Source: Corynespora cassiicola (taxonomy: Eukaryota; Ascomycota; Dothideomycetes; Pleosporales; Corynesporascaceae). From it: 64,000 nucleotides of DNA. Position 1 is the stretch's first letter; every line of letters begins with the position of its first letter. The position numbers were made by a program, and so were the translations under genes. Below, in pieces: positions 10,702 through 22,012 of this stretch. The notes under the pieces are model-generated. The model was not told the DNA's origin. It worked only from the letters and a program-made list of their open reading frames with translations, and did no database searches. The stretch covers positions 2,604,001-2,668,000 of the forward strand of contig JAEUWY010000006.1 of assembly GCA_022059125.1 (NCBI GenBank), read 5' to 3'.

Positions 10702-12438
10702 TTATTTATACTGATGTATATACATCTGCGCATTTGGCGCCTCATTTCTCTTGCCTCCCTCTTCTACAACTATGTACCTGCTTCCGTGAACTTGTTTCTG
10801 CTCAGCTAATATGCCATAGCATCCATTTGTAGCATTGGTTCTGAACCTTATAATCTCAACCAGCGCGTCGTTCTCCAGCGGTATTTCGATCACCTCAGGT
10901 GCCCACGAAATTTCGTTTGGCATGAGAGTTTGTGTTATAATCTTCTTGCTTGCATACTCGATCTCTATGCTTAGCGGAGCATCCATAACAGGTCCGTTCT
11001 GCGCATACGGTCCCCAGTCGTCCGTCCGCTGAAATACAGGAACACGCATAGCGGTGCTGTTGAGACCCAGACCCAACTGTTCGAATGAAGCATTGTGCCG
11101 GATGCGGCAGTCGGGTTGGTAGCTATTGCGATTTTTGAAGCATTTGGAGCGAGAGCTGGAGCTGTGAACAGAGGCACTGGAGCGCGAGTGCATGACGGGA
11201 ATCTTGGCCGTGGTGCTGCATATAAATGGCTTGATGCGCTTCTGCTCGTCGAACTTTAGGGGATACCAGTACGTACTCGAAATCGCCTGGCTATTGTCTC
11301 CATGAGCGACTGTTCTGCTCTCTTCGGCGACAAAGTTGTTGGGGCTTGTGCGATACCCCATGATTGCCGATATGACAACGTGGCCGGAGGGAGTAGGAAG
11401 TCGGTTGAGGCCCTTATTCTGACCGCCACAGCCGCGCTCGGCCAGAACGGTCCCGTTCTTAATGTTTGGAGAGACAATTCCGTTTTCCGCTATCCAGGGA
11501 CCAAGGGGATTGTCGGCGGAGACGTAATATATGGGAACTTCGCAGTTGGCACAGGTTGGGCCGCCAGTGATGTACCATTTTCCGTCGTGCGACGCGAGGC
11601 CAATGCCCTGCCAGTCTGCAGATTGCATGATCAGGATTCCGGTGCCGTTGCCTTCTACGCCGGTGAGATCCGGGAGGAGTTTCTGAATCCAGACGTCCCA
11701 TAGAGGCTTGGAACCGCCAGGTGAACTGCCATCGTAGTTGCCGCTGAACGTGTCTGTTGCAACATAGTAGTCGCCATTTTCGTCCTCTTCGATGTCGAAG
11801 TCGTGTGCTAAATGGTCGCCGCTTGCCGTGGCTATGTCCGTCCAAGGTCCATTGAGCGAATCTGACGTTATATAAAATATCCCTCCAGTTGACCCAAGCT
11901 CATTTCCAGCTTTTATCCAGATCACCCATTTCCGCGTGGCAGCGCTGTACATGAGTCTAGGCTTGGTCGCTTTCTCGGGATCCAATCCTACTGGTTGTAT
12001 CAAACTCTCAAATTTCCAATTTTCCAGATCGGGAGACGAGTAGAGAGCAATGCCGCACAAGGATCCATAGTCTCCTTTAGTAAAGTTTTGATTGACCGGA
12101 TAGCCTTCAGCTATGCCTCGAAAGAAGACCAATTTGCCACAGCCCCACTTCTCCGTCAACATCAGATATTGGTCGTTCATATAGAATAAACGGGCGTTAT
12201 GCTCTTCAATGACATTGCCATCGAGGTCGACGTGGAGTGCGGGATGTCCATATGTTAGCGGAGCTTGAGGGCTGGGAGGCAAGCCATCGTCTTGCAAAAC
12301 ACTAGGGTTCGCGAAATTGTGAATAATAGCGTAATTTGTTTCGTCGAATGAGCGGATTGCCGGTATGAACTTCGAATGGATTGGAGTTATGTAGTGTGCC
12401 AAGTACACTACCGCGACTACAAAACGTATTACAAACAT
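10702..12438 (-). CDS. secreted GH43-like glycoside hydrolase
   Basis: A single exon. The frame opens at 12489, but I prefer the ATG at 12436-12438 because it begins MFVIRFVVAVVYLAHYITP, a clean signal peptide; this gives 578 residues. The body has the repeat-rich look of a five-bladed beta-propeller: HVDLDGNVIEEHNARLFY near the N-terminus (compare D-x-DG-N-x-I-x-AH in fungal GH43 enzymes), LTEKWGCGKLVFF, YSSPDLENWKFES, RLMYSAATRKWVIWIK, YITSDSLNGPWTD and YVSADNPLGPWI. Many N-x-[ST] sites fit secretion. GH43 covers xylosidase, arabinanase and galactanase activities; the substrate and the three catalytic acids cannot be assigned with confidence. A Ser-rich stretch (SSASVHSSSSRSK) separates the propeller from a C-terminal part that may be a beta-sandwich. 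It lies between two AT-rich blocks and is not itself visibly damaged. Confidence 0.72.
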   Translation of the reverse strand: MFVIRFVVAVVYLAHYITPIHSKFIPAIRSFDETNYAIIHNFANPSVLQDDGLPPSPQAPLTYGHPALHVDLDGNVIEEHNARLFYMNDQYLMLTEKWGCGKLVFFRGIAEGYPVNQNFTKGDYGSLCGIALYSSPDLENWKFESLIQPVGLDPEKATKPRLMYSAATRKWVIWIKAGNELGSTGGIFYITSDSLNGPWTDIATASGDHLAHDFDIEEDENGDYYVATDTFSGNYDGSSPGGSKPLWDVWIQKLLPDLTGVEGNGTGILIMQSADWQGIGLASHDGKWYITGGPTCANCEVPIYYVSADNPLGPWIAENGIVSPNIKNGTVLAERGCGGQNKGLNRLPTPSGHVVISAIMGYRTSPNNFVAEESRTVAHGDNSQAISSTYWYPLKFDEQKRIKPFICSTTAKIPVMHSRSSASVHSSSSRSKCFKNRNSYQPDCRIRHNASFEQLGLGLNSTAMRVPVFQRTDDWGPYAQNGPVMDAPLSIEIEYASKKIITQTLMPNEISWAPEVIEIPLENDALVEIIRFRTNATNGCYGILAEQKQVHGSRYIVVEEGGKRNEAPNAQMYIHQYK

Positions 12439-12583
12439 AGTCTCAGGCGTGCGCAAAGAAAATTCAAGCTCCAAAACTTTTGCAGACATATGTTCTCTTA
12501 CGAACAGTGTTCATCTTATTAACTATATACGGGACAGCACCCCACAGCGTGCACGGTATCAAGAACTGTAGATCCTAACTTGG
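12439..12583. promoter_or_regulatory. upstream region of GH43-like gene
   Basis: Short non-coding stretch upstream of the minus-strand start, with a TATATA-type sequence near 12523-12530 at a plausible distance. No operator recognised. Confidence 0.3.
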
Positions 12584-14078
12584 CCCTATTTAGAGGGGGC
12601 GCTAGGGGCCGATGTGGAGAACCAGAACCCGAGTGAGGACGAGAAGAGCAATGATGGAAATGCCGAGGTTCGTTGAATCGTTGCTGTGACTCTAGAAAGT
12701 TAGAGTTTAAAACGGAAGTCGGGGCTCAATGCGGAAGTCGGGGCTTAAGGCGGAAATCGGAGCTTAAGGCGGAAATCGGAGCTTAAGGCGGAAATCGGAG
12801 CTTAAGGCGGAAATCGGATCTAAATATGGAATTTAGAATTTAAAGTAAAAGTTAGAGGTTAAAACAGAAGTAAAAGTTTATATATTAACTATATAATTAG
12901 TTTTAATATTTCTAATATTTCTAATATATTATTTTATACTACTGAATTATAAATTAAATATATAAAAATAAATAGTAAAGTTAGTAATTTATATATAATT
13001 AAAGTATTATAATAAATATTAACTTTATACTTACTATTTTTAATACAGCTAATTACTTTAAAAGATTTTATTTATAATAATAGAACTAAAAGTTTGATAT
13101 TAGCTATTATATTTTTATTTAATTTATTAATAATTAAACTTTTAAAAAATTAATACATTTTAAAGTAAATAAAGTTAACTAATAACTTCTAAAAGAAATT
13201 AATAATAATTTATTAAATTTAAAGCAAATATTGTTATATAATTATTTTCTATTTAAAAAGTTAATAAAAAAATTTAGTATATAAAATTCTAAAATAGTAG
13301 TAATATATTTATTTTTATAATACTAATTTATCTAAAAAACTATATAAGTTTTTTTCTTTTAGCTTTACTAAGCTAGAACTAAATAATAAATAGAAATTGT
13401 AATAACGCTAGTTAAATATTTGGTAAAATAGTAACTTAAAATAATAAAAAATATTTTAATTATTAATAAGTATATAAATTATAAATATTATAGAAATAAA
13501 TAAAATATAACTTTAAACTTTAAAGTTCTAAAGTTTTTAAGTAAAAATATTTATAAAAGTCTATTTAACTATTATAAAATTAAAATAAAAAATTATAATT
13601 AATAAACTAGAAAAGTTTTTTTTTATAATTTATTAAACTTTAAATAGTAATTTTAATATATAAAAATACTATTTACTAAACTAAAACTATATAAAAGAAA
13701 ATTTATTTATATTAAATTTTTATTAAAATAAAGTATAGATATAAGTTTTTTTTTATTATATTAGTTTATTAAATAAAAAGCAAATAAATTTCTAGCTATC
13801 TAAAGTTATAACTAAATTCTTTAAAAATTATTAATTATAATAAATTTATTTCAAATTTTTATTATAAAAACACTTTATTTAGCTAATTTATATTAAATTA
13901 AGTATAATAAAAAATACTTGTTCTATACTCAGAAACGTTATTTCTAATATAAAAGTAAATTTGTTAAGAGTAGCTGGAACCTAGAAGTAGCTAGAACTCT
14001 TTTACCCGAGCTTAAGCCTAATCTGGAGCCGAAATCTGGAGCCGAAATCTGGGGCCGCTAAACAAGCTCTAATTAGGT
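12584..14078. mobile_element. decayed element with subterminal repeats, family unclear
   Basis: A block of about 1.5 kb with a very AT-rich core (about 12830-13960). Near its ends are inverted decamers CTATTTAGAG (12586-12595) and, reading inward from the right, CTAATTAGAG (14067-14076). Inside the left end is a 19-bp tandem array (separate entry); inside the right end, 14030-14058, are repeated TCTGGAGCCGAAA units, also following GAGCTTAAG. This layout fits a DNA transposon with subterminal repeats. No transposase can be read and no target duplication is clear. Confidence 0.5.
12704..12874. repeat. 19-bp tandem repeat array, about nine units
   Basis: Units follow the pattern GCTTAAGGCGGAAATCGGA. 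Units 12742-12817 are near-identical; going right, each next unit loses G/C (ATCTAAATATGGAATTTAG, then AATTTAAAGTAAAAGTTAG) until it merges with the AT-rich core. Units before 12742 are also slightly different. The array marks the left subterminal part of the element at 12584-14078. Confidence 0.9.
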
Positions 14079-14188
14079 GCTAACTTATGAATATGACGTG
14101 ATTTTTTTCAATTACGATTAGCGTTCTTTAAATAGCCGCTCTGCTGTGTCAATGCCCGATATCTGCACTTCCATAGCCTTCAGCAAAT

Positions 14189-16285
14189 ATGAGTCCTCAA
14201 CCGTCATCAAACATCTGCTCTGCCTGTCGAACACGTAAAGTCCGCTGCGATGGACGTAAGATTACTTGTGGAAATTGTGAGCGGCTTGAGTTGACGTGCT
14301 CGTTCGGCTCTTCGACAAACAACGCTATCCCAAGATTGCGCATTCAGCAAGCATGCCTTAACTGTCGTTCCAGAAAAAGACGATGTTTTGGAGGGCCTCC
14401 AATGTGTCGGCAATGCCAGAAATCGTCTTTCGAATGTTCTTTTTCTTCGACTGCATCCATGAGCCCAGCAGCACTTGCCAGCGACCCAGCGCCATCACAG
14501 GTTCGCATCGAGAATCCATCGAACTGCGAGAGCACGGAAGTTTCCAACTTTTCTAATTCGGAAGTGACGCCAAAAGGTGCAGCAAATTTGGCGTTTTCAT
14601 ACAATCCACCTTCAGAATCGATCGTCCAGAAGGCACTAGACACTTTCTTTGCATCGGTATACCATATTCCGGTCTTCTCCTTTCTTCATCGTGCCTCTAT
14701 TATGAAGCATTATCATGCTTCATCTTTGAATACTGCTTTTATATTGGCTTTAATCGCCGTCACATCTTATTTCGCCGACCTGGGCCCCGATGTCCGACAT
14801 TGCTCGGAAAACTACATCGACGCAGCAGAGTCTATGGTACTGAAGAATCTTGAGCAACCAACGCTCGAAAACATTCAGATTTTGATCTTCATCATTAAAT
14901 ATAGATCTGCCTCCTGCCGTTTTGGTAGCGTTTTTATGCTATTGGCCATCGCTGTCAGATTTGCTGCTGCACTCCGGATAAATTACGAAGACAAAAAGAC
15001 ACCCTTTATGTTCCAAGAAACTTGCAGGAGGACGGTTTGGTCCTTATATATACTCGACACTACATTATCGGCGGGATATCTGGATTTTGCTCTATTGTCT
15101 GAGGATATGCTCCAGATACAACTACCATGCCGTGAAATAAATTTCACATTCAACCAGCCGGAGGTAGTAAACAAAATAAACGAGGAAAAGCTAGGGAATG
15201 ATTATGATGGCCTATCCTTGGTCATATTGGCCATGAGGCTACGGCATCGCATTCTTTGCTTTACAAAGAACGCCCTCACGGACATAACGGACCTTGAAGT
15301 TCGCATTCAAACCCTACAAGAGGAACTTGATGCCTTTTTGGCACAACTACCCACGACCTTCATCTTCAGCCCTTCAAATGCACAACTCCATGCATATGCA
15401 ACGACTCTTCCCCAATTTGCGACAATCCATCTTGTCTTCTATGGCGCTCACTGCATCCTATATCGCCTCATGATGTCGGGTCTCAAAGAGGCCCTCCCAT
15501 CGGATGCTTTAAGCAATGTAAATCAAGACCTTGTTATACACTATCGACTAAGATGCCTTGAAAACGCCATGACTCAGGCTGATGTCGTTACTACACTGCT
15601 ATCCTTGCACATTAATCTGAGCCTGGACATCGACATGGCAGTGAGTGTATACCAAAGTGTGCGGATAGCGGAGCATTGCTCTCGTAACAATATAGGGGTT
15701 GTTTCTGCGCCCGAAGTCATTTCCTTAGGCCAAAGGTGTGGGGAATTCTTCCAAAAGATGTTCCCTCGCTGCGAAGCCATTACTCGTGTTCGAGGAGATC
15801 TCGAAATATTGATCGAAGGTGGGCGCTCACCCGAGGTATCTCATGGCGATCAACATGAAAGAAACACCGACCTACCGGCTCAGGAATTTAAAACCATGAG
15901 TCGGACGCATCATGTTTTATCACAACATAGCATGGTCGGCCAAATGACAATGCCTGGTCCATTCAGCCCCACACTCGAGGAAGGTCATTCGTGTGAACTT
16001 TTGAATCAGCAACATAATCAACGTATAAATCACCGGAATACCGGGTCGAACAAAGGGATGGGACAGGGCTTGGATGATAGCCGAGAGTTCCGTGACGGAG
16101 ATGATCTCTCTGGGCAGGATCTTATAGATTCTCATCGTCATCGAGACACATCCCTTTCTTTGGACTTTTTTGCCCCAGCGTTGGGCAGTGTCACAGATGA
16201 ACGGAATCTATCCCTAGATCCAGCCCAGTTCCAATTCGCTTTGGATTCTTCTATATGGTTTGGTGACAGTCTACTAAATACGTAA
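14189..16285 (+). CDS. transcription factor with tandem Zn2Cys6 clusters
   Basis: One exon, 698 residues. Two complete binuclear zinc clusters stand side by side at the N-terminus: residues ~10-37 (CSACRTRKVRCDGRKITCGN..C) and ~55-83 (CLNCRSRKRRCFGGPPMCRQ..C). Both are C-x2-C-x6-C-x6-C-x2-C-x6-C with the basic R-K-x-R-C helix. Most fungal Zn2Cys6 regulators have one. Residues ~150-330 look like the fungal-specific transcription factor domain, including FRxxCRRTVWSLYILDT-type sequence (here ETCRRTVWSLYILD). The C-terminal third is polar and low in structure. It is a nuclear DNA-binding regulator; as the only such gene in the left part it is a candidate regulator of the sulfatase, transporter and GH43-like genes (inference). 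The decayed repeat upstream ends only about 110 bp before the ATG. Confidence 0.9.
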   Translation: MSPQPSSNICSACRTRKVRCDGRKITCGNCERLELTCSFGSSTNNAIPRLRIQQACLNCRSRKRRCFGGPPMCRQCQKSSFECSFSSTASMSPAALASDPAPSQVRIENPSNCESTEVSNFSNSEVTPKGAANLAFSYNPPSESIVQKALDTFFASVYHIPVFSFLHRASIMKHYHASSLNTAFILALIAVTSYFADLGPDVRHCSENYIDAAESMVLKNLEQPTLENIQILIFIIKYRSASCRFGSVFMLLAIAVRFAAALRINYEDKKTPFMFQETCRRTVWSLYILDTTLSAGYLDFALLSEDMLQIQLPCREINFTFNQPEVVNKINEEKLGNDYDGLSLVILAMRLRHRILCFTKNALTDITDLEVRIQTLQEELDAFLAQLPTTFIFSPSNAQLHAYATTLPQFATIHLVFYGAHCILYRLMMSGLKEALPSDALSNVNQDLVIHYRLRCLENAMTQADVVTTLLSLHINLSLDIDMAVSVYQSVRIAEHCSRNNIGVVSAPEVISLGQRCGEFFQKMFPRCEAITRVRGDLEILIEGGRSPEVSHGDQHERNTDLPAQEFKTMSRTHHVLSQHSMVGQMTMPGPFSPTLEEGHSCELLNQQHNQRINHRNTGSNKGMGQGLDDSREFRDGDDLSGQDLIDSHRHRDTSLSLDFFAPALGSVTDERNLSLDPAQFQFALDSSIWFGDSLLNT

Positions 16286-16432
16286 CAATTCGATTATATA
16301 CCAGTAAAATAGAGGAGATGATTTGGCTCAGCAATATAAAAAAATTATAGCTAAATCTCGTATAAAAAAGATTCTGAAACAAATCTACTAGTAAAAGAGT
16401 TATATATAAAAATGTATACTTTTTTCTATATA
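16286..16432. other. 3' flank of the Zn2Cys6 gene
   Basis: Short flank; composition falls quickly toward A/T before the next mariner end. Nothing else seen. Confidence 0.4.
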
Positions 16433-18125
16433 CAGAGGGGTAACATTAAAATAGTTTAATCGAAAAAATAGCAGTTCTCAAACTAATATAACTTTTTAAC
16501 TAGACTAGCTATAAAAATAAAAAAAATTAATTTAATAGACATTTATTAGAACTATAAGTTTAAAAATAAATAATTAGAGATTATATTAAAGTTGTAAGGT
16601 TATAAATAAGCTTAAAATAGAAGTAAAAAAATACAAAATTAGGTGCTTATTTATTTTTCATCTAGCGTATAATTTAATTTTTTTTATTTGATTATTATAA
16701 ACTTGTATACTACATATATATATAAAAAAAATTTAAATATAAGTTTTTTATTTAGAAAAAAAATATAATAGAAAATCTTTTTTAAAAAATTAAAATATAT
16801 AAATAAATTAATAATTAATGAAATTATTAATATCTTGTATAATATCTATTAGCTTAAATAACTGTTTTCTAATACTCAGGTTAAATAAATATACAATTAT
16901 CTATTTTTTTTATAGAATTAAATTCTATTCTTTATTTATAGCGTTTATAAATAAAATAATATTTATTTTTTTATTTTTTTTAGCTAATAAATTAGAATTC
17001 AATTTTTTTAAATTATTTTTTAATATAATTTAGATGTTTTCTATAGGTTCTAAATCTAAGCTATAAGCTGGATATTTAAATAATTTAATTTTCTTTTTTT
17101 AAACTATTTTAAAACTGGTTTAGCTGTATAAAATTTTAAATTATCTTATTAAAATTTCTAGTCTATAAACTAATTAGTATTTATACTAATTTTAAAACTT
17201 AATATTTAGTTTAATATATTTAATAGAATATTAAATTTAATATATTTAATTAAAAATTGAATTTAATTAAAAAAGTTAAAAAAAGGTATATAAACTAACT
17301 AGATTTTATTTGTTTTTTTAATAATAAGTTTAAATACTTTTTATATATAATCCGTATTATTAAAGTTATTTTTAGAATTAAGTTTTTTAGTAAATACTAA
17401 TTCTAATTCTCCTTCTATTAAAATAGCTTTTTATACTAATATAATAATATCTCAAGCTATAATTTAATTAGTATTAATTTTTTTAAAAAAGTAATTAAAT
17501 TTAAAAATTATAAATAACTTTTAATTTACTGTAATTTTTTTAATTTTTTTTTACTTATAATTTAATTTTATAAAAGCTAATTTAGCTTCTACTTTTTTAT
17601 TTCTTTTTTTTTATATATTTCTGCCTAGAATCTAGGTTTTTTTCTATTACTAACTTATTAGAAAATATAATTTTATTTAAATACGGCTTTTTAGTACTAG
17701 TATTTATACTATAATTTTCTTCTTTTAAATATCTTTATAAGCTTCTCTTAGATATTTTTATATTAATTTTAAATAATATTTTTTATTTGTTTTTTTAGGG
17801 CTTTTAATTAAACCCCTATTAATAATTCTTTTTTTCTTTTTTTAATAGTTTAGTTTTATCTTTTTTTAAACCTTTTTTTAAAGTATTAAATAATTTTTTT
17901 TATTTATCTATTCTTTGTATAGTATTTTTAATACTAATTTTATTTTTATTTAATAAATTAGAAATAGTTATAATAGATATATTAGTTTTTAATAAAAAAT
18001 TAACTTTTTCTTTATAGACTGAGAATTAAAGTTCTATCTTATTTTTATTTAGATAAAATAGAGATTTAGATATCTATTTTTAAAATATTTATTTATATAC
18101 TAATTTAACTAATTTAAAACTATAT
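16433..18125 (-). mobile_element. RIP-decayed mariner-like copy, truncated at one end
   Basis: Begins with TA then CAGAGGGGTAACATTAAAAT, the same TIR as element A, and follows A in order along its length, including the decayed YSPDL box (minus strand, near 17045-17080). Homology stops near 18125; the second TIR is absent, so it is truncated. Stops everywhere; inactive. Confidence 0.78.
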
Positions 18126-18430
18126 AATAATATTATAATTTTAAAAAAGTGGGCGGCGCAGATAACACTTTTAAAAAATAGCTTATAATAAGTACTAATA
18201 GTAAGTACTTATTACTCTGTTAAGCTAAAATAAGTTACGTAACAGTTCTATAAAAATATTAATACTAAAAAAAATTTAGTATAGAATTTATAGAACTTAT
18301 AACTTAAAGTTTTATAAGTTTTATAGTTTTATAAATATAGTTTTATAAAACTATAGAATTTTATAGAATTTAATATATATATAGCCTACACAATTTTATT
18401 TTATAATTATATTTATTTTATTAGTAAAAT
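18126..18430. repeat. AT-rich tail of the island with a second repeat motif
   Basis: Includes the GC-containing stretch GTGGGCGGCGCAG near 18149 and an A/T segment near 18398-18422 similar to 7756-7780. Possibly a remnant of the same second repeat family as at 7515-8485. Confidence 0.4.
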
Positions 18431-20122
18431 ACTTTCCGGTGTCGCTGCATCCGGAAATGGAGGTTACTGTAGTAGGAAATCGAGGGCTCGCTTGGCATCT
18501 CGCTGCTTTTATTTGGCCCGTGCGCCGACCTCTTCACATAAAAGCGCACTTCCCTCGCCGCGCTGCTTGTCCCCCACCACCCTCTATTTCCTCCAACGCC
18601 CTACCCTGGCCATATGAGACGCCCAGACACTTTTCATGGGGCATTTTCTTCCCTTGCCATGCATGCAAGCGCTGCACTACGTGCCTTTCCTGATTTCCCG
18701 TGTCTTGGACTGACGATAGCGTAGCAGCCCCCTCGCGGAGCTTCTCATCTTTTATGCGCTCTTCTTTCAGTACAGGACGAACTCTTCCGTTCTACCTATC
18801 CTACGGACGGCCCTTCAGGATGACGTTTCGTCCATTCTTGACCACTAATCGCCTAGTTCCAGCAACCTCTCTCGACTCCCTTTACCATTCGGACGACTCT
18901 CCGATAGTCTCCAATTCTTTTGATTATCACGTCACTCATTTCCTCTTCGAGGACGGAAAACAGCCTTCCACTCCTGTATAGGAATTGCTCCATAAGGCCT
19001 TCGGACACTGCCACGTCAGCTGCACTAGGAAAGCAACCTAGGCTACCACAGAATTTGAGATCTAGCCATTTCAGCGTTCAAGAAACGCTGTTAACCGCCC
19101 TAAAATATCAAGGTTGGTTTCATTGGAGTGAAGCCTAGCCGTAATCTACCGCTCAAAGCCCGGGGCACAATCACGGTTCGACACTGGGCCGTGCCATTGG
19201 CGCCTTGCACGGTGCATCGAAACTTCTTACGTGTTAGTCTGCGTGGCTAGGTCTATGGTTGCTTTGTTGTGTTACATGATTGCAGATAGGAGAGGGGCTA
19301 GAAGGGCCTCTTTGGTGAGGCGTAGGTACGAGTAAGCTCCAAATGCTCCGATTGACCCCATGCCGGCGGGAATTGGAGGCTTCTGAGTGGCCTTGCGCCC
19401 TAGTTGAGTATCGGGGTGGCCGAAGATCAGAGACTCGTATGACAGTCGGAGCACCTTCCAGATATTTGTGTCATCTAGACCCTGTCTAGCTGACTAGGCG
19501 CTCTTCGTATGGAAAGGATGCCTACAGGGACACGAAACCATCAGGCAGATTCCTGGGAGCAGGAAGTTGCCGCCAGCCTAGCCTAGACTCTGACAGAGAT
19601 GGCGTCAGACATTCCTTTCCAGCGAACATTTATTGGCGGAGAAACCGCTCACTCCTTATCTAACAGAGACGCGTTATGCAGGGGCAATGGCTGCAAGGCC
19701 ACGGTTGAAGGGGTTCGAGCTTGGGATTGGACTTCGGAGTTATGGATAACTCAACGGCATGCATTGCGGTTCTACAATGCACAGGGTCGTGTTGGAGTAA
19801 GGCAGACTCCAATAGCAAATACGCCTAGCCCAAGAGATTGCAGTCTTGCTACATGTTGGCAATTGGCGGGTTCGGTAGTGAGACCCTTATGCGAGAGTAG
19901 CATCGCCACTGAAATTTTGTAGATGGATAACGAAGGAGCTTGCATGAGCAATGCCAAATCAATATTCGATAATGTGAACACGTTTGGCCTATGCTTAACC
20001 CTAACGTGGTAAGCATTATTCCAAATATAGTATCAATGACTGCCTTCGCACGTTAGACCTCTTAACTACTTAAGAATCGGTTCCAGGACTCTGTCTGTCC
20101 TAACAGATATCATCAACCAACC
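18431..20122. other. 1.7-kb stretch without a supportable gene
   Basis: Base composition is normal, but open frames are short (up to 107 codons), overlap on several frames and show no recognisable domain, signal peptide or splice-joined continuity. Frames at 18439-18693, 18700-18981, 19272-19454 (minus) and 19599-19922 were considered. It may be the remains of an old gene or repeat that escaped the AT-rich decay. Confidence 0.45.
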
Positions 20123-21382
20123 TTGAAAGCCATAGCAATAGTCATGGCCTACAACACATTCTCACTCTCCCAGATGAAGCCTCTCGAAGTTAAGCTTTAC
20201 CATGGTCCGCCAAAGCCGAAGCCATCTTACCAACCTCTTGAGTCAAAGCATCATGCATCATCCGTCGCCGGTGACCAGAGTAGAATCTTGAATGCTCAAT
20301 CCGAGAACACAATAGACCAAGCGTCCGAGTCTTGTGCATCCCAATTCGAGACGAACAGTTTAGGTAGGCAACTCTCTACACTTAATACCGTAGCTCACTC
20401 TCGCAGAAAACTTGATTGTCATTGACGACAGCCAGTCAGAATCTGGTTCTGACAAGGAGAGTGAGTGCTTACGGAAGAGTGGCAAGATCTCTCAGACGGG
20501 CAATAGACTTGAAAGCGTTTATTCCTCGGCGATGGGTGATACTATCGATTCCGAGCAGTTAGACGAACCGACTTCAACTCCATCCTACCCCACCGTGACC
20601 GATTCGCTACTCCAAAAGAGTCATGCTAGCCACGCAAACGGAGATGGCAGAATTTCAATCAGGAAAGCTGAACTCCACGATAAATCTGAATGTCGCGATA
20701 CGTTGCCCTGCCAACCGATGCAAGAGTTCACCAGTTGCGCGACTCCAAAAGCTACCGATTCATTGCAGTCATTAATGAAAGCAACAGAAAGGAAAGGTTG
20801 GTGCAAATAGTTGCAAATTTGCCGAGTCTATCTAATCCGCAGTAAGACAGATTTCCCACGCCTAAATGTGTGCCTGATCCCAACATTCATGTTGAGAACA
20901 ACAGTAATGGCACTCCACACGACAATGTTTCGACTCATAAGCGTAGAAGAATTTCTTCTACAACAACCATCAGCCGCAAGCGGCGCAACCGAAGCTCATA
21001 TACAGCACCAAAGCGGCGCCTTCGCAAAGCCAAGTCGGCTGCCGGTCAACACAAGCAGAGTCAAAAAGATAGATGGATCCTACATCTCGAAGCTGATCCG
21101 AACAGTTCAGATGAAGACGGCGAATACGAGGTAGAGAAGATCCTCGATTCCCGGATTGATGATGGCGGGATACTACAGTACCGCGTCGAATGGGTCGGAT
21201 ATCCCGAGGATCAGACGTGGTATAATGCAGGCAATTTTAAAAATAGCCCTTACAAAGTTTTAGAGTACCATAAGGACAACAATGCTCGTGCAGGGCCTCC
21301 CAAGATGCTAGGATGGTGGATGTTGTGTTGGGATGAGGGAGTAAATGCCGAAGATCATCTCAACGATGACAGGGCCGAATAA
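20123..21382 (+). CDS. chromodomain protein
   Basis: Proposed exons 20123-20363, 20407-20796 and 20847-21382 (388 residues); a start at 20144 is as likely. Intron 1 is a good GTAGGC..CGCAG intron. Intron 2 is the least certain join: the donor is GTTGGT and the AAG acceptor was chosen because the stronger CAG sites bring an in-frame stop. The C-terminal part is a chromodomain at about residues 300-355: EYEVEKILDSRIDDGG, LQYRVEWVGYPEDQTWYN and YKVLEYHKDN, with the aromatic cage positions Y, W and W/Y present. Before it comes a basic, nuclear-type region (KRRRISS, RKRRNR, KRRLRKAK). The first half is Ser-rich and disordered. Chromodomains bind methylated histone tails; free-standing fungal ones may be regulators or may derive from retroelements. 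Nothing else of a retroelement is seen nearby. Confidence 0.7.
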
Positions 21383-22012
21383 TTTTCCTAGAATAGTAGT
21401 TTTCAAATATTTACTCAGGTATCGCAATATCAAGGCATGACATGGTGGATTTTCTTGACACGACGTTTTTGTAGGTCTGTAGCTCAAGACTCTGAGAGCA
21501 GACATCGCTATCTGTTCTCGGCCGCAAATATCGCTCGCTCAGAATATGTTACAATCATGAACGAATTTTTATAGTCGCGAATTATTTCTGTCTTATAATT
21601 AGGGGTATATTTCTCCCTGTGAAGTAACCTGGCTGATGACCGAATAACGTCTCATTGCCAGTCCTTTGACCGTGGGAACCTCTATCTCACACAACAGTAT
21701 TACTTATCTCAGTGAACGTGTTCCGCCCGACGCATGAAAAGATCAAAATAAGTGTTCCATCCTATTGCCATTTGTAAACAGTAAAAAAACACAACATAAG
21801 GGTCTCAAGCTCCACTTTCTGCTGGCCTTACGACTCGCATACAATTGTACATTTTGTCAATCCCTTTGCTCCTAGCAATGATTAAGACAGAATTTAGACG
21901 ATTTTATTGGAAGTAGAATCACTTTTGTACACTGGTTTCAGGTTGTGGACTTCCAAGAGCGAGTAGATGCATTGTTTTACCAAAAAAGAAGACGCGCCCG
22001 ACTTGAGGCTAT
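21383..22012. other. intergenic, convergent gene ends
   Basis: 630 bp between the chromodomain gene and the minus-strand RING gene, which point at each other. It holds their 3' flanks only; no feature recognised. Confidence 0.5.

Noticed and set aside
16818..17033. Plus-strand 71-codon Leu/Ile/Phe/Asn-rich frame
   Set aside because: Lies within a decayed mariner copy on the opposite strand; composition artefact.
18439..19138. Overlapping plus-strand frames (84, 93, 72 codons)
   Set aside because: No domain, no splice logic, no start context; neither strand reads through.
19165..19200. tRNA-like GGTTCGA box near 19171
   Set aside because: Flanking bases do not form a T-arm stem and no A box precedes it.
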